Assembly: GCF_016862995.1 (NCBI RefSeq)
Contig: NZ_BOOA01000007.1
Location: 62,001 to 126,000 of the forward strand
Length of the DNA: 64,000 bases
Direction of reading: 5' to 3'
From: Acrocarpospora phusangensis
Lineage (GTDB): Bacteria; Actinomycetota; Actinomycetes; Streptosporangiales; Streptosporangiaceae
Both the position numbers and the translations under genes were made by a program. Below the pieces are notes generated by a model that saw nothing but the letters and a program-made list of their open reading frames with translations, did not search any database and was not told the origin of the DNA. Below are positions 16,447-28,360 of this stretch, in pieces (the stretch's first letter is position 1; every line of letters begins with the position of its first letter).

Positions 16447-18168
16447 GTGGCCCCACCGACAAGTAGCCAGATCAAGCCGGGACGTACGCTCCTGGTGCTG
16501 CTGGCCATCATCATCGCCATGGGCGCGGCGACGATCCTGCAGAACGCGTACATTCCGAAGTTCGGCCTGGACCTGGCCGGCGGCACGACGGTGACCCTGA
16601 CACCGCAGACGCTGGACCAGCAGGCGCCGCCGGAGGAGAGCCTCAACCGGGCCGTCAACATCATCCGTGACCGCGTCAACGGGACCGGCATCTCCGACGC
16701 CCAGGTCGCCAAGTCCGGCAGCAACATCCTGATCCAGATTCCCGGGGCGGGTCAGGAGCAGGCGGAGAAGCTGGTGACCACCGCCGAGCTCCGCTTCCGC
16801 CAGGTCCTCGCCATCGCGTCCGCCCAGGAGGCGCCGGCGCCGCTGCCCAGCGACGCCCCCAGCGGCTCCCCGGCCGCCACTCCGGCCGGAACGCCCGCAG
16901 CCTCGGCCGAGCCGTCCGCGAGCCCGGCCGGCCGGGCTCTCGCCGAGGCGCTCACCGCGCCGTCGCCGAGCGCGTCCGCCCCGGCGGAGCCCAGCGCCTC
17001 GGCCAGCCCGGGCGCGGAGCCGTCGCCGCTGGTGACCACCCAGGCGAGCACGCCGCCCACGGACGACCCGCTGGCCGGGCAGGACCTCAGCGGCATCGAC
17101 CCCGCCGTCATGCAGGAGTTCAGGGACCTGAAGTGCTCGGCCACCGACTTCGGCCAGGGCAAGCAGGACGACCCGGACAAGCAGTACGCCGCCTGTGACA
17201 CCAACGGCCAGATCAAGTACATCCTGGACAAGGCTGCGGTGAAGGGCACGGAGCTGGCGGGCGCGTCCGCGGCGACCGACCCGACCACCGGCGAGTGGAT
17301 CGTCCAGGTCGACTTCAAGAGCGCCGGCGCCACCCAGTTCGCCGACGTCACCCGCCGCATCACCACGCTGCCGCAGCCGCGCAACCAGCTGGCCACGGTC
17401 CTGGACGGCGCCGTCATCGTCGCGCCGACCATCAACGAGGCGATCCCCGGCGGGCGGGCCCGCATCTCCGGCGGCTTCACCCAGGTGACCGCCACCGAGC
17501 TGGCCGACCAGCTCAAGTACGGCGCGCTGCCGCTCAAGTTCATCACCAGCTCGGTGGTGTCGGTGTCCTCGACGCTCGGCGCCGACCAGCTGCGCGGCGG
17601 CCTGATCTCGGGCGCCATCGGCCTCGTGATCGTCATGCTCTACCTGCTGCTGTACTACCGCGGCCTCGGCCTCGTCGGCATCGCCAGCCTCGGCGTGGCC
17701 ACGGTGGTGACCTACCTGTCGGTCACGGTGCTGAGCGAGAACGCGGGCTTCCGCCTCTCGCTGCCGCACATCATCGGCCTGGTGGTCTCGATCGGCATCA
17801 CCGCCGACTCCTTCATCGTCTTCTTCGAACGCATGCGGGACGAGATGAAGGAGGGCCGCCGCTCGCTGCGGGCCGCGGTCGAGGTGGCCTGGCGGCGGGC
17901 CCGCCGGACCATCCTGGTGGCCGACGCGGTCATGTTCATCGCCGCCGTCGTGCTCTACTTCCTGGCGGTCGGCGACGTGGCCGGCTTCGCCTTCGCGATG
18001 GGCCTCACCACGGCGATCGACGTCGTGGTGGTGTTCCTGTTCACCAAGCCGCTGATGTCGCTGGTGGCCCGGACCAAGTTCTTCGCCAAGGGACACAAGC
18101 TGTCCGGCCTCGACGCCGAACGCATGGCCCGCTCCGAGTCCAGCACCCAGACCATGCAGGAGGCATGA
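16447..18168 (+). CDS. secD: Protein translocase subunit SecD
   Basis: 573 residues, GTG start at 16447. One N-terminal helix, a large external region, then five helices with the SecD block FGLDLAGGTTVTL near the start and GADQLRGGLISGAIGL / ITADSFIVFFERMRDEM in the membrane domain. With SecF it uses the proton gradient to help complete export. Between about residues 128 and 210 the external part carries a low-complexity Pro/Ala/Ser-rich insert ([15 protein letters not shown]...). Such inserts occur in actinobacterial SecD and are longer than in E. coli. Confidence 0.96.
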   Translation: MAPPTSSQIKPGRTLLVLLAIIIAMGAATILQNAYIPKFGLDLAGGTTVTLTPQTLDQQAPPEESLNRAVNIIRDRVNGTGISDAQVAKSGSNILIQIPGAGQEQAEKLVTTAELRFRQVLAIASAQEAPAPLPSDAPSGSPAATPAGTPAASAEPSASPAGRALAEALTAPSPSASAPAEPSASASPGAEPSPLVTTQASTPPTDDPLAGQDLSGIDPAVMQEFRDLKCSATDFGQGKQDDPDKQYAACDTNGQIKYILDKAAVKGTELAGASAATDPTTGEWIVQVDFKSAGATQFADVTRRITTLPQPRNQLATVLDGAVIVAPTINEAIPGGRARISGGFTQVTATELADQLKYGALPLKFITSSVVSVSSTLGADQLRGGLISGAIGLVIVMLYLLLYYRGLGLVGIASLGVATVVTYLSVTVLSENAGFRLSLPHIIGLVVSIGITADSFIVFFERMRDEMKEGRRSLRAAVEVAWRRARRTILVADAVMFIAAVVLYFLAVGDVAGFAFAMGLTTAIDVVVVFLFTKPLMSLVARTKFFAKGHKLSGLDAERMARSESSTQTMQEA

Positions 18169-19196
18169 TGCCGGGCGTCATCGGCCGCCTCTACCGCGGC
18201 GACATCGACATCGACTTCGTCGGCAAGCGCAAGCTCTGGTACGGCTTGTCGCTCTTCCTGCTGGTGTTCTCGATCGCCGGTCTGATCATCAACGGGCTCA
18301 ACCTGGGCGTGGAGTTCAAGGGCGGCTCGGTCTTCGACTTCGCCCGCACGCCCAACTCCAGCGTGGAGACCGTCCGCGCCACCATGCTGGACACGGGCGT
18401 GATCCACCAGGCCATCGTCCAGGAGGCCGGCCCCAACTGGCGGGTGACCACCGAGAGCCTCACCACGGCCGAGGTGACCCAGGTCCAGAAGGCCGTCTCG
18501 GCCGAGTTCGGGGTGGCGGAGAAGCAGGTCAGCTCGCAGGTCATCGGCGCCACCTGGGGTGGCGAGGTCTCCGAGAAGGCCGTACTCGGCCTGATCGTCT
18601 TCATGGTCGCGATCATGGCGTACCTGACCTTCGCGTTCGAGTGGCAGATGGCCCTGGCGGCCATCGTCGCGCTCCTGCACGACCTGGTGATCACCGCGGG
18701 CGTGTACGCGTGGTCGGGCTTCGAGGTGACCCCGGCGACCATGCTGGGCTTCCTCACCATCCTCGGCTACTCGCTCTACGACGCGGTCGTGGTGTTCGAC
18801 ATGATCAAGGAGGTGACGGCGAAGCTGGGCACGTCCGCGAAGATGACGTACACGCAGGCGGCCAACAACGCGCTGAGCCACACCCTGATCCGGTCGCTGA
18901 ACACCTCGCTGGTCGCGATCCTGCCCGTGGCGGCGATCCTGTTCATCGGCACCACGCTGCTCGGCGCGGGCACGCTGAAGGACCTGTCGCTGGCGCTGTT
19001 CGTCGGCATGCTGGTCGGCACGTACTCCTCGATCTGCGTGGCGACGCCGATCCTGGTGTCGCTCAAGGAGCGCGAGCCGCAGTGGCAGGCGCTGGCCCGC
19101 CGGGTGGCCCAGCGGGAGGCCGCGGAGGCCAAGCAGGCCACCGCCAAGGCCAAGAAGGAGCCGGTCGGCGCGGCCAAGGACAAGCCCAAGAAGTAG
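18168..19196 (+). CDS. secF: Protein translocase subunit SecF
   Basis: 342 residues from the ATG at 18168, which lies 4 nt after AGGAGG (18158-18163). The in-frame ATG at 18165 is only 1 nt from that box, so it is less likely. SecF signatures are GLNLGVEFKGGSVFDF, FEWQMALAAIVALLHDLVI and TILGYSLYDAVVVFDMIKE. Six helices are seen, with a basic Lys/Ala-rich tail. The first base overlaps the secD stop. Confidence 0.96.
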   Translation: MPGVIGRLYRGDIDIDFVGKRKLWYGLSLFLLVFSIAGLIINGLNLGVEFKGGSVFDFARTPNSSVETVRATMLDTGVIHQAIVQEAGPNWRVTTESLTTAEVTQVQKAVSAEFGVAEKQVSSQVIGATWGGEVSEKAVLGLIVFMVAIMAYLTFAFEWQMALAAIVALLHDLVITAGVYAWSGFEVTPATMLGFLTILGYSLYDAVVVFDMIKEVTAKLGTSAKMTYTQAANNALSHTLIRSLNTSLVAILPVAAILFIGTTLLGAGTLKDLSLALFVGMLVGTYSSICVATPILVSLKEREPQWQALARRVAQREAAEAKQATAKAKKEPVGAAKDKPKK

Positions 19197-19233
19197 CCGC
19201 GAGGCCGCTCGCGGCGGCGTCGCGGAACCACTC

Positions 19234-19270
19234 GGACACCCCGTGATCCCGTCAGGGACGCGGGGTGTCC
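19234..19270 (+). terminator. Hairpin after secF
   Basis: Perfect 10-bp stem GGACACCCCG (19234-19243) / CGGGGTGTCC (19261-19270), with a nested TCCC/GGGA in the loop. It is 37 nt past the secF stop. No T-run follows. Confidence 0.55.
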
Positions 19271-19301
19271 GGCGTCTCGGGGCGTGCCCTAAGGTGGGCG
19301 G

Positions 19302-19808
19302 GTGACCGATTGGATCTCGCTGATCAGGGACGTGCCCGACTACCCCAAGCCGGGCATCCTGTTCAAGGACATCACCCCGCTGCTGGCCGACCACGCCGCC
19401 TTCACGCAGGTCGTCGACGGGCTGGCGGCCGGCTACGCGTTCGACAAGGTGGTGGGCATCGAGGCGCGCGGCTTCATCCTGGCCGCGCCGGTCGCCATCC
19501 GCTGCGCCGCGGGGTTCGTGCCGATCCGCAAGAAGGGCAAACTGCCTGCCGAGACCATCTCCGCGTCCTACGATCTGGAGTACGGCTCCGCCACCGTCGA
19601 GGTGCACGCCGACGCGTTCGCCCCCGGCGAGCGGGTGCTGGTGGTGGACGACGTGCTGGCCACCGGCGGCACGGCGGCGGCGGCCGTGGACCTGGTCAGG
19701 CGGGCGGGAGCGCAGGTGGTGGCGGTCTCGTTCCTGATGGAGCTGTCCTTCCTGGCCGGCCGGGAGAAGCTGGCCGGCCTCGACGTCCGGTCCCTGGTGA
19801 CCGTCTGA
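19302..19808 (+). CDS. apt: Adenine phosphoribosyltransferase
   Basis: 168 residues, GTG start. Type I phosphoribosyltransferase with the PRPP loop VLVVDDVLATGGTAAA and the family opening DYPKPGILFKDITPLL. GIEARGFILAAPVA lies in the hood region. It salvages adenine to AMP. The position between secF and the (p)ppGpp synthetase gene is the standard actinobacterial order. Confidence 0.97.
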   Translation: MTDWISLIRDVPDYPKPGILFKDITPLLADHAAFTQVVDGLAAGYAFDKVVGIEARGFILAAPVAIRCAAGFVPIRKKGKLPAETISASYDLEYGSATVEVHADAFAPGERVLVVDDVLATGGTAAAAVDLVRRAGAQVVAVSFLMELSFLAGREKLAGLDVRSLVTV

Positions 19809-19869
19809 TCCAGAGCCCCTGGGACCACCGATAGACTTGGGGCCTGGACTCGACGCCTAAGGAGTCTGT

Positions 19870-22299
19870 GTGCCCCGTGATGTGGTCGCCCCCGGCAGCG
19901 TGTCCTCCGCCGCGCCCGCGGAGCCCGCGCCCGAGGAGCAGCGCGCCGGGGCCCCGCGCGTCGAGGCTCCACGCGCCGGTTCGCCCGGCGCGGAGGCGCC
20001 GCCCGGAAGTGAACCCCGGTCCCGTGACGTTGGAGTAGACGAAGGGGAGAAGTCTGGGGAGAAGCCTGCGCCGGCCGTCCGACGCAGGCTCGCTCGGTTC
20101 GGGGGACAGTGGGGGGCGATGAATCCGGTTCTGGAGCCGTTGTTCAAGACGGTGCGGGCCAGCCATCCGAAGGCGGACCTGCGCCTGATCGAGCGCGCCT
20201 ACGACATGGCCGCCTTCCACCACCGGGACCAGAAGCGCAAGAGCGGCGACCCGTACATCACCCATCCGCTGGCCGTGGCCACCATCCTGGCCGAGCTGGG
20301 CACCGACGACGAGACCCTGTGCGCCGCCCTGCTGCACGACACGGTGGAGGACACCGCGTACAGCCTGGACGAGCTGCGCGCCGACTTCGGTGAGAACATC
20401 GGGCTGCTGGTCGACGGCGTGACCAAGCTGGACAAGGTCAAGTTCGGGGACGCGGCGCAGGCCGAGACCGTGCGCAAGATGGTCGTGGCGATGTCCCGCG
20501 ACATCCGGGTGCTGGTGATCAAGCTCGCCGACCGGCTGCACAACATGCGCACGATGCGCTACATGCCCGAGCACAAGCGGCAGCAGAAGTCCCGGGAGAC
20601 CCTGGAGATCTTCGCGCCGCTGGCGCACCGGCTGGGCATGAACACCATCAAGTGGGAGCTGGAGGACCTCGCGTTCGCCATGCTCTACCCGAAGCGCTAC
20701 GACGAGATCGCCCGGATGGTGTCGGAGCGGGCCCCCCGCCGCGACCTGTTCCTCCAGGAAGTGATCGAGAACGTCTCCGGCGACCTGCGCGAGTCCAAGA
20801 TCAAGGCGGCCGTGAAGGGCCGCCCCAAGCACTACTACTCGATCTACCAGAAGATGATCGCCAGGGGCGTGGCCTTCGACGACATCTACGACCTGGTGGG
20901 CATCCGCGTCCTGGTGGACACGGTCCGCGACTGCTACGCCGCGCTCGGAACGATCCACGCGCGGTGGAACCCGGTGCCCGGCCGGTTCAAGGACTACATC
21001 GCGATGCCCAAGTTCAACATGTACCAGTCGCTGCACACCACGGTGATCGGCCCGGAGGGCAAGCCGGTCGAGCTCCAGATCCGCACCCGCGCCATGCACA
21101 ACCGCGCGGAGTACGGCGTGGCCGCCCACTGGAAGTACAAGGAGGAGATGACCACCTCCGGCCCGGCCAAGGTCAAAGAGGTCAACGACATGGCCTGGCT
21201 GCGCCAGCTCCTGGACTGGCAGAAGGAGACCTCCGACCCGGGCGAGTTCCTGGAGTCGCTCCGCTTCGACCTGTCGGTCTCCGAGGTGTTCGTCTTCACC
21301 CCGCGCGGCCAGGTGGTCGCCCTCCCCGACGGCGCCACCCCCGTCGACTTCGCGTACGCGGTGCACACCGAGGTCGGGCACCGCTGCATCGGAGCCAGGG
21401 TGAACGGCCGGCTGGTGCCGCTGGAGTCCCGGCTGGGCAACGGCGACACCGTGGAGATCTTCACCTCCAAGTCGCCGGACGCGGGTCCCTCCCGGGACTG
21501 GCTGAAGTTCGTCAAGAGCGGCCGGGCCCGCAACAAGATCCGCCAGTGGTTCTCCAAGGAGCGCAGGGAGACCGCGATCGAGGCGGGCAAGGAGGCCATC
21601 GGCCGGGCCATGCGCAAGCAGGGCCTGCCGCTCCAGCGGCTGATGTCGGGGGAGGCGCTGCTGGCCCTGGCCAGGGATCTGCGCTACCCGGACGTGTCCG
21701 CGCTCTACGCGGCGGTCGGCGAGGGTCACATCGCGGCCCAGAGCGTCGTCCAGAAGCTCGTACAGGCGCTGGGAGGCGTCGAGGGGGCGGAGGAGGACAT
21801 CGCGGAGGCGGCGGTCGTCACGCGCCTCAAGGGCCGTCCCAGGGCCAACTCCAACGCGGGCGTCATCGTGGCCGGCGACCCGGACGTCTGGGTGCGGCTC
21901 TCCCGCTGCTGCACGCCGGTGCCGGGCGACGACATCATCGGCTTCGTCACCCGCGGCCACGGGGTCTCCGTGCACCGGATCGACTGCGCCAACGTGGGCC
22001 AGCTCCGCGAGCAGCCGGACCGGCTGGTGGAGGTCTCCTGGTCGCCCGGCGACGACTCGGTCTTCCTGGTGGCCATCCAGGTGGAGGCGCTGGACCGGCC
22101 CCGGCTGCTGTCCGACGTCACCAGGACGCTCTCCGACCAGCACGTGAACATCCTGTCCGCGTCGGTCACCACGTCCAGGGACCGGGTCGCGGTGAGCAAG
22201 TTCACCTTCGAGATGGGCGACCCCAAGCACCTGGGCCACGTCCTGAAGGCCGTCAGGACCATCCAGGGCGTCTACGACGTCTACCGGGTCACCTCATAG
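19870..22299 (+). CDS. relA: Bifunctional (p)ppGpp synthetase/hydrolase (Rel/Rsh)
   Basis: 809 residues, GTG start at 19870 with AAGGAG 6 nt upstream. A disordered Ala/Pro/Glu-rich extension of about 80 residues precedes the conserved start ([12 protein letters not shown]). The HD hydrolase domain has HDTVED (H156, D157), so breakdown of ppGpp is expected to be active. The synthetase domain (about 310-430) includes [13 protein letters not shown] and [13 protein letters not shown] (about 475-535) and C-terminal ACT (about 735-809) domains follow, with [14 protein letters not shown] before the ACT. It is the main stringent-response enzyme. A strong bidirectional terminator follows directly. Confidence 0.97.
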   Translation: MPRDVVAPGSVSSAAPAEPAPEEQRAGAPRVEAPRAGSPGAEAPPGSEPRSRDVGVDEGEKSGEKPAPAVRRRLARFGGQWGAMNPVLEPLFKTVRASHPKADLRLIERAYDMAAFHHRDQKRKSGDPYITHPLAVATILAELGTDDETLCAALLHDTVEDTAYSLDELRADFGENIGLLVDGVTKLDKVKFGDAAQAETVRKMVVAMSRDIRVLVIKLADRLHNMRTMRYMPEHKRQQKSRETLEIFAPLAHRLGMNTIKWELEDLAFAMLYPKRYDEIARMVSERAPRRDLFLQEVIENVSGDLRESKIKAAVKGRPKHYYSIYQKMIARGVAFDDIYDLVGIRVLVDTVRDCYAALGTIHARWNPVPGRFKDYIAMPKFNMYQSLHTTVIGPEGKPVELQIRTRAMHNRAEYGVAAHWKYKEEMTTSGPAKVKEVNDMAWLRQLLDWQKETSDPGEFLESLRFDLSVSEVFVFTPRGQVVALPDGATPVDFAYAVHTEVGHRCIGARVNGRLVPLESRLGNGDTVEIFTSKSPDAGPSRDWLKFVKSGRARNKIRQWFSKERRETAIEAGKEAIGRAMRKQGLPLQRLMSGEALLALARDLRYPDVSALYAAVGEGHIAAQSVVQKLVQALGGVEGAEEDIAEAAVVTRLKGRPRANSNAGVIVAGDPDVWVRLSRCCTPVPGDDIIGFVTRGHGVSVHRIDCANVGQLREQPDRLVEVSWSPGDDSVFLVAIQVEALDRPRLLSDVTRTLSDQHVNILSASVTTSRDRVAVSKFTFEMGDPKHLGHVLKAVRTIQGVYDVYRVTS

Positions 22300-22304
22300 G
22301 AAAA

Positions 22305-22327
22305 CCCCCGCCCGGGACGGGCGGGGG
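22305..22327. terminator. Bidirectional terminator between relA and DUF349 gene
   Basis: CCCCCGCCCG (22305-22314) / CGGGCGGGGG (22318-22327), 10-bp stem with a 3-nt loop, preceded by AAAA and followed by CCTTCT. It lies between convergent genes and can serve both. Confidence 0.85.
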
Positions 22328-22370
22328 CCTTCTCAGCGCCTTTCAGCGGTATTCGCCGGTCAGGAGTAGG

Positions 22371-23594
22371 TCAGGAGAACTCCGCCAGGGTGCGCTCGGC
22401 CTCCTGGAGCCAGGACCTGCGGGCCGCGATGGACTCCTCGGCCTCCTTGGCCGCCTTGCTGCCCGGCTGCGCCTTGGCCAGGCGGTTCTCCAGCTGCTCG
22501 ATGGACTTCCTGAGCTGGTTCACCGTGTCCTGGGCGCGCGCCCGGGCCTCCGGGTTGGAGCGCTTCCACTGCTCCTCCTCGGCGCGGCGGACGGCCTCGT
22601 CCACCTTGCGCAGGCCGCCCTCCAGCCGGTCGCGCTGCTCGCGCGGCACGGGGCCGACGGCCTCCCAGCGCTCCACCAGCACCCGCAGCGCGCTGCGCGC
22701 CGCCCGCACGTCGGTGACGGGGAGGATCTTCTCCGCGTCCGCCAGCAGGGCCTCCTTGGCCTCCGCGTTGGCCGCGAAGGACGCGTCACGCTCGGCGAAC
22801 ACCGCGGACCTGGCCTGGAAGAACAGGTCCTGCGCGCCCTTGAACCTGTTCCACAGGTCGTCCTCGGCCTCGCGGGAGGCCCGCCCGGCCGACTTCCACT
22901 GCCGCATCAGCTCGCGGTAGGCCGCCGCGGTGGCGTTCCAGTCGGTGGAGGTGGCCAGCGCCTCGGCCTCGGTGACGATGCGCTCCTTCAGCCCGCGCAC
23001 CTGGTCGCGCTGCTCGTCCAGCGAGGAGAAGTACGCCTTCCGCCGCTTCGCGAACGCCGTCCTGGCCGCCGACAGCCGCTTCCACAGCCCGGCCTCGGTG
23101 GCGCGGTCGATGCGCTCGGCCGCCTTCCACTCCTCCACCAGCTGCCGCAGCCGCTCGCCGCCGGACTTCCAGTGGGTGGCGTCCTCGGCGATGCGCTCCG
23201 CCTCGGCGACGATCCGCTCCTTGATCTCCTTGGCCTGCGATCTGGCCTGGTCGCGGGCGGCCCTGACCTCCTCGCGGCGCTTGCCGACCAGTTCGGACAG
23301 CGCCCCGAGGCGGTCGTTGAGCGAGCCGAGATCGCCGACCGCGTGCGCCTCCGCGACCGCCTCGCGCAGCTTCAGGATGCTCGCCTCGGCCTGCGCGGGC
23401 GGCAGATCGGTGCCCCGCACCCGCTGCTCGAGGAGCTGGACCTGCCCGGCCAGCTCGTCGAACTTGCGGTGGAAGTAGGCCAGCGCCTCTTCCGGTTCAC
23501 CGGCCTGCCAGGACCCGACGGCCCGTTCTCCCTCAGCCGTACGCACGTAGACGGTGCCGTCGTCGTCTACCCGGCCCCACGGGTCGGTGGTCAC
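22371..23594 (-). CDS. DUF349 coiled-coil protein
   Basis: 407 residues from the GTG at 23594, which has GGGAGG 6 nt upstream. A GTG at 23609 also has a ribosome site and would add 5 residues, but the shorter form starts MTTDPWGRVDDDG like relatives recalled from memory. The protein is almost wholly alpha-helical, with several repeats of the DUF349 pattern: ATHWKSGGERLRQLVEEWKA, TDWNATAAAYRELMRQWKSAGR and LRVLVERWEAVGPVPRE. Each has a conserved W and charged heptads. There is no catalytic motif and no signal peptide. It follows relA in convergent orientation, as in many actinobacteria; the function is unknown. Confidence 0.88.
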   Translation of the reverse strand: MTTDPWGRVDDDGTVYVRTAEGERAVGSWQAGEPEEALAYFHRKFDELAGQVQLLEQRVRGTDLPPAQAEASILKLREAVAEAHAVGDLGSLNDRLGALSELVGKRREEVRAARDQARSQAKEIKERIVAEAERIAEDATHWKSGGERLRQLVEEWKAAERIDRATEAGLWKRLSAARTAFAKRRKAYFSSLDEQRDQVRGLKERIVTEAEALATSTDWNATAAAYRELMRQWKSAGRASREAEDDLWNRFKGAQDLFFQARSAVFAERDASFAANAEAKEALLADAEKILPVTDVRAARSALRVLVERWEAVGPVPREQRDRLEGGLRKVDEAVRRAEEEQWKRSNPEARARAQDTVNQLRKSIEQLENRLAKAQPGSKAAKEAEESIAARRSWLQEAERTLAEFS

Positions 23595-23653
23595 CGTGTC
23601 CTCCCGCACTCGAATCAGCCTCCAGGGCGCAAACGGCCCTTGGTTGTATTACG

Positions 23654-24481
<828 letters not shown>

Positions 24482-24626
24482 TTCGTCCTCCCGACTGTCC
24501 AAGAATGACTATTGAGGTGGGCGAATCGTATCGGCACACAGGTATTAGTTCGCAGCCCGCCGACCCGCACCGGTACCCTTCGGTTACATTCGCTCGCGCA
24601 ATCCTTGAGACATCGAGGCCGTTCCG

Positions 24627-25316
24627 TTGCTGATCGCCGCGTTCCCCGCTGGGTCATTTCAGGCAAATTGTTATGTGATCGCGCCCGAGGCCGGCGCCGA
24701 GTGCGTCGTCGTCGACCCAGGTCAGGACGCTGTCGGTGAGCTGGACGCGGTGCTGCGCGAACACCGCCTCAAGCCCGTCGCGGTCGTGCTGACGCACGGT
24801 CACCTCGACCACGTCTGGTCGGTCGCGCCGGTCTGCGGAGCCCGCGACATCCCTGCATGGATTCATCCGGAGGACCGGGAACTGCTCAGCGACCCGGCCA
24901 AGGGTATCTCGGCGCAGGCGAGCCAGCTGTTCGGCGGCCTGGAGCTGACCGAGCCCGGCGACGTGCGCGAGCTGACCGACGGCGCCACCCTGAAACTCGC
25001 CGGCCTGGAGCTGACCGTCGACCACCGCCCTGGCCATACCCGGGGTTCGGTGACGTTCCGGTTGCCTCCGGCCGAGGAGATCCCCCCGGTCCTGTTCTCC
25101 GGCGACCTGCTGTTCGCCGGTTCCATCGGCCGCACCGACCTGCCGGGCGGCGACCACGCGGTCATGATGCGCAGCCTCGCCGCGACGATGACGCTGCCGG
25201 ACGAGACCGCCGTGCTGCCCGGCCACGGACCACAGACGACTATCGGCCGCGAGCGGGCCGTCAACCCCTACCTCCAGGAGTTGCCGCCCGCGCGTGGCCC
25301 GCACAGGGGAATTTAG
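24627..25316 (+). CDS. Metallo-beta-lactamase fold hydrolase (glyoxalase II-like)
   Basis: 229 residues, TTG start at 24627. The metal motif HxHxDH is H57-G-H59-L-D61-H62 (LTHGHLDHV). Further metal ligands fit HRPGHTRGSV, FSGDLLFAGSIGRTD and VLPGHGPQTT. This is the small MBL hydrolase found just before hisS in actinobacteria, usually annotated as a hydroxyacylglutathione hydrolase-like enzyme. Glutathione is absent from these bacteria, so mycothiol thioesters or another substrate are possible. The stop is directly followed by the hisS ATG with no gap. Confidence 0.9.
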   Translation: MLIAAFPAGSFQANCYVIAPEAGAECVVVDPGQDAVGELDAVLREHRLKPVAVVLTHGHLDHVWSVAPVCGARDIPAWIHPEDRELLSDPAKGISAQASQLFGGLELTEPGDVRELTDGATLKLAGLELTVDHRPGHTRGSVTFRLPPAEEIPPVLFSGDLLFAGSIGRTDLPGGDHAVMMRSLAATMTLPDETAVLPGHGPQTTIGRERAVNPYLQELPPARGPHRGI

Positions 25317-26573
25317 ATGAGCTTTCAGGCGCCCAAAGGCACCTTCGACTGGATGCCGCCACGTTCCGAGCGGGTCCTCGCCGTCCGCGACGCGCTCGCC
25401 GCGCCCGCCCGCAGGGCCGGGTACGGCTACATCGAGACGCCCGCCTTCGAGGACACCGGCCTGTTCTCCCGCGGCGTCGGCGAGTCCACCGACATCGTGA
25501 CCAAGGAGATGTACACCTTCCTCGACAAGGGCGGGCGCTCCATCACGCTCCGCCCCGAGGGCACCGCCTCGGTGATGCGGGCCGTGATCGAGCACGGCCT
25601 GCCCGGCGGGCCGCTGCCCGTCAAACTCTGGTACTCGGGCAGCTACTACCGCTACGAGAAGGCCCAGAAGGGCCGCTACCGGCACTTCTCGCAGGTGGGT
25701 GCGGAGGCCATCGGCATCGAGGACCCGGCCGTGGACGCCGAGCTGATCACGCTCGCGGTGGACGGCTACGCCTCGCTCGGCCTGACCGGGGTGCGGCTGC
25801 TGCTCAACTCGCTGGGCTGCGCGGAGTGCCGGCCGGCCTACCGGGCCGCGCTGCAGGACTTCCTGCGCGGGCTGGACCTGGACGAGCCGACCCGGCAGCG
25901 GATCGAGATCAACCCGCTCCGGGTGCTGGACGACAAGCGGCCCGAGGTGCAGGCGCAGCTGAGCGGCGCGCCGCTGGTCACCGACCACCTGTGCGGGGCC
26001 TGCAAGGCCTACCACGAGGAGGTGCGCACGCTGCTGACCGCGGCCGGGGTGGTCTACACCGACGACCCGCGGCTGGTGCGCGGCCTCGACTACTACACCA
26101 GGACCACCTTCGAGTTCCTGCACGACGGGCTCGGGTCCCAGTCCGCGGTGGGCGGCGGGGGCCGCTACGACGGGCTGAGCGAGATGATCGGCGGGCCGCC
26201 GCTGCCCAGTGTGGGGTGGGCGCTCGGAGTGGACCGCACCGTGCTCGCGATGGAGGCCGAGGGGCTGTTCGAGGCCGAGCCCTCGACCGTGGACGTGTTC
26301 GCGGTGCCGCTCGGCGAGGAGGCCAGGCGGGTGGCGTTCGGCCTGGTCGTGGCGTTGCGGCGGGCCGGGCTCTCGGTCGACATGGCGTTCGGGGGGCGCG
26401 GGGTGAAGGGCGGGATGAAGGCCGCGGACCGCAGCGGTGCCCGGTTCGCCCTTATCCTCGGGGATCGGGATCTGGCGGCGGGAGCCGTACAGGTCAAAGA
26501 TCTGACCACTGCTGAGCAGACCGCGGTGCCGCTTGCCGAGGTCGCCGACACCCTGAAAGGGAAACTCTCGTGA
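25317..26573 (+). CDS. hisS: Histidyl-tRNA synthetase
   Basis: 418 residues, ATG directly after the previous stop. Class II synthetase core: motif 1 region [16 protein letters not shown], motif 2 [23 protein letters not shown], the histidine-specific blocks [14 protein letters not shown] and GGGGRYDGL, and motif 3 [12 protein letters not shown]. The C-terminal anticodon-binding domain closes the protein. The stop overlaps the aspS start (GTGA). Confidence 0.98.
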   Translation: MSFQAPKGTFDWMPPRSERVLAVRDALAAPARRAGYGYIETPAFEDTGLFSRGVGESTDIVTKEMYTFLDKGGRSITLRPEGTASVMRAVIEHGLPGGPLPVKLWYSGSYYRYEKAQKGRYRHFSQVGAEAIGIEDPAVDAELITLAVDGYASLGLTGVRLLLNSLGCAECRPAYRAALQDFLRGLDLDEPTRQRIEINPLRVLDDKRPEVQAQLSGAPLVTDHLCGACKAYHEEVRTLLTAAGVVYTDDPRLVRGLDYYTRTTFEFLHDGLGSQSAVGGGGRYDGLSEMIGGPPLPSVGWALGVDRTVLAMEAEGLFEAEPSTVDVFAVPLGEEARRVAFGLVVALRRAGLSVDMAFGGRGVKGGMKAADRSGARFALILGDRDLAAGAVQVKDLTTAEQTAVPLAEVADTLKGKLS

Positions 26574-28309
26574 TCCGCACCCACGAAGCAGGGACGCTTC
26601 GTCCGGAGCATGCCGGCCGGCAGGTGACGCTGGCGGGCTGGGTAGCGCGCCGCCGTGACCACGGTGGCGTGGTGTTCATCGACCTGCGCGACGCCTCGGG
26701 GTCCGCGCAGGTCGTCTTCCGCGAGGAGGACGACGCCCACGGGCTGCGCTCCGAATACTGCGTGAAGGTCGTCGGCGAGGTGCGGGTCAGGCCGGAGGGC
26801 AACGAGAACCCCGACCTTCCGACCGGCGCCATCGAGGTCGTCGCCTCGAAGGTGGAGGTGCTGAGCGAGGCCGCGCCGCTGCCGTTCCCGATCGAGGGCA
26901 ACTCCGGCGTCTCCGAGGAGGCCCGGCTGCGCTACCGCTACCTGGACATCCGCCGCCAGCAGGTCGGCGACGCGCTGCGCACCCGCTCCAAGGCCACCTA
27001 CCTGGTGCACGAGGTCATGCGGGAGCGCGACTTCGTCTACGTGGAGACCCCCAACCTGACCCGCTCCACGCCGGAGGGCGCCCGCGACTTCCTGGTCCCG
27101 GTGCGGCTCCAGCCCGGCAGCTGGTACGCGCTGCCCCAGTCGCCCCAGCTGTTCAAGCAGCTGCTCATGGTCGGCGGCCTGGAGCGCTACTACCAGCTCA
27201 CCAAGTGCTTCAGGGACGAGGACCTGCGCGCCGACCGGCAGCCGGAGTTCACCCAGATCGACATCGAGATGTCGTTCGTGGACCAGGACGACGTGATGGA
27301 GCTGGGCGAGGCCATCATGTCCCGGGTCTGGCAGGAGACCGTCGGCTACACGATGCCGCGCCCGCTGCCCCGCATGACCTACGCCGAGGCCATGGCGCGG
27401 TACGGCTCAGACAAGCCCGACCTGCGTTTCGGCTGCGAGCTGACCGACCTCACCGAGTACTTCGCCAAGACCACGTTCCGGGTCTTCCAGGCCGAGCACG
27501 TGGGCGCGGTCGTGATGCCCGGCGGGGCCTCCCAGACCCGCAAGGAGCTGGACGGCTGGCAGGAGTGGGCCAAGTCGCGCGGCGCGCGGGGCCTGGCGTA
27601 CGTGCTGGTCCAGGAGGACGGGTTCGGCGGCCCGGTGGCCAAGAACCTGTCGGAGGAGGAGATCTCCGGCCTGTCCGCGGCCACCGGCGCCAAGGTCGGC
27701 GACGCGATCTTCTTCGCGGCCGGGACCGCCCGCGCCGCCCGCGACCTGCTGGGCGCGGCCCGCCTGGAGATCGGCCGCCGCTGCGGGCTGATCGACGAGT
27801 CCCAGTGGTCCTTCCTCTGGGTGGTGGACGCGCCCATGTTCGAGGAGGACGGCGAGGGCGGCTGGACGGCCGTGCACCACCCGTTCACCGGCCCCAAGCC
27901 GGAGTGGGCCGACGACTTCCAGGACCACCCAGGCGAGGCGCTCGCCTACGCGTACGACATGGTCTGCAACGGCATGGAGATCGGCGGCGGCTCGATCCGT
28001 ATCCACCGGGCCGAGATGCAGGAGCGCGTCTTCGGCGTGCTGGGCATCTCCAAGGAGGAGGCCGAGAACAAGTTCGGCTTCCTGCTGGAGGCGTTCAAGT
28101 ACGGCCCGCCCCCGCACGGCGGCATCGCCTACGGCTGGGACCGGATCTGCATGCTGCTCTCGGGCGGCGACTCGATCCGCGACGTCATCGCCTTCCCGAA
28201 GACGGCCTCCGGCTTCGACCCGCTGACCGGGGCGCCCACCCCGATCACGACCGAGCAGCGCAAGGAGGCGGGCGTGGACGCCAAGCCGCGCGCGCAGGAA
28301 CTCGTCTGA
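26570..28309 (+). CDS. aspS: Aspartyl-tRNA synthetase (bacterial type)
   Basis: 579 residues, GTG start overlapping the hisS stop. Order: N-terminal OB-fold ([17 protein letters not shown]), class II core with [20 protein letters not shown] (motif 2), bacterial GAD insertion (about 290-410) and motif 3 ([17 protein letters not shown]). The sequence cannot show whether it is Asp-specific or also charges tRNA-Asn. A strong intrinsic terminator follows. Confidence 0.98.
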   Translation: MIRTHEAGTLRPEHAGRQVTLAGWVARRRDHGGVVFIDLRDASGSAQVVFREEDDAHGLRSEYCVKVVGEVRVRPEGNENPDLPTGAIEVVASKVEVLSEAAPLPFPIEGNSGVSEEARLRYRYLDIRRQQVGDALRTRSKATYLVHEVMRERDFVYVETPNLTRSTPEGARDFLVPVRLQPGSWYALPQSPQLFKQLLMVGGLERYYQLTKCFRDEDLRADRQPEFTQIDIEMSFVDQDDVMELGEAIMSRVWQETVGYTMPRPLPRMTYAEAMARYGSDKPDLRFGCELTDLTEYFAKTTFRVFQAEHVGAVVMPGGASQTRKELDGWQEWAKSRGARGLAYVLVQEDGFGGPVAKNLSEEEISGLSAATGAKVGDAIFFAAGTARAARDLLGAARLEIGRRCGLIDESQWSFLWVVDAPMFEEDGEGGWTAVHHPFTGPKPEWADDFQDHPGEALAYAYDMVCNGMEIGGGSIRIHRAEMQERVFGVLGISKEEAENKFGFLLEAFKYGPPPHGGIAYGWDRICMLLSGGDSIRDVIAFPKTASGFDPLTGAPTPITTEQRKEAGVDAKPRAQELV

Positions 28310-28321
28310 CGCACGTTTCCT

Positions 28322-28360
28322 GGCCCCGGCGACCTCGCACGGTCGCCGGGGCCTTCTTTT
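28322..28360 (+). terminator. Intrinsic terminator of hisS-aspS
   Basis: GGCCCCGGCGACC (28322-28334) / GGTCGCCGGGGCC (28341-28353), a 13-bp perfect stem with a 6-nt loop, followed by TTCTTTT (28354-28360). A classical rho-independent terminator, 13 nt past the aspS stop. Confidence 0.93.
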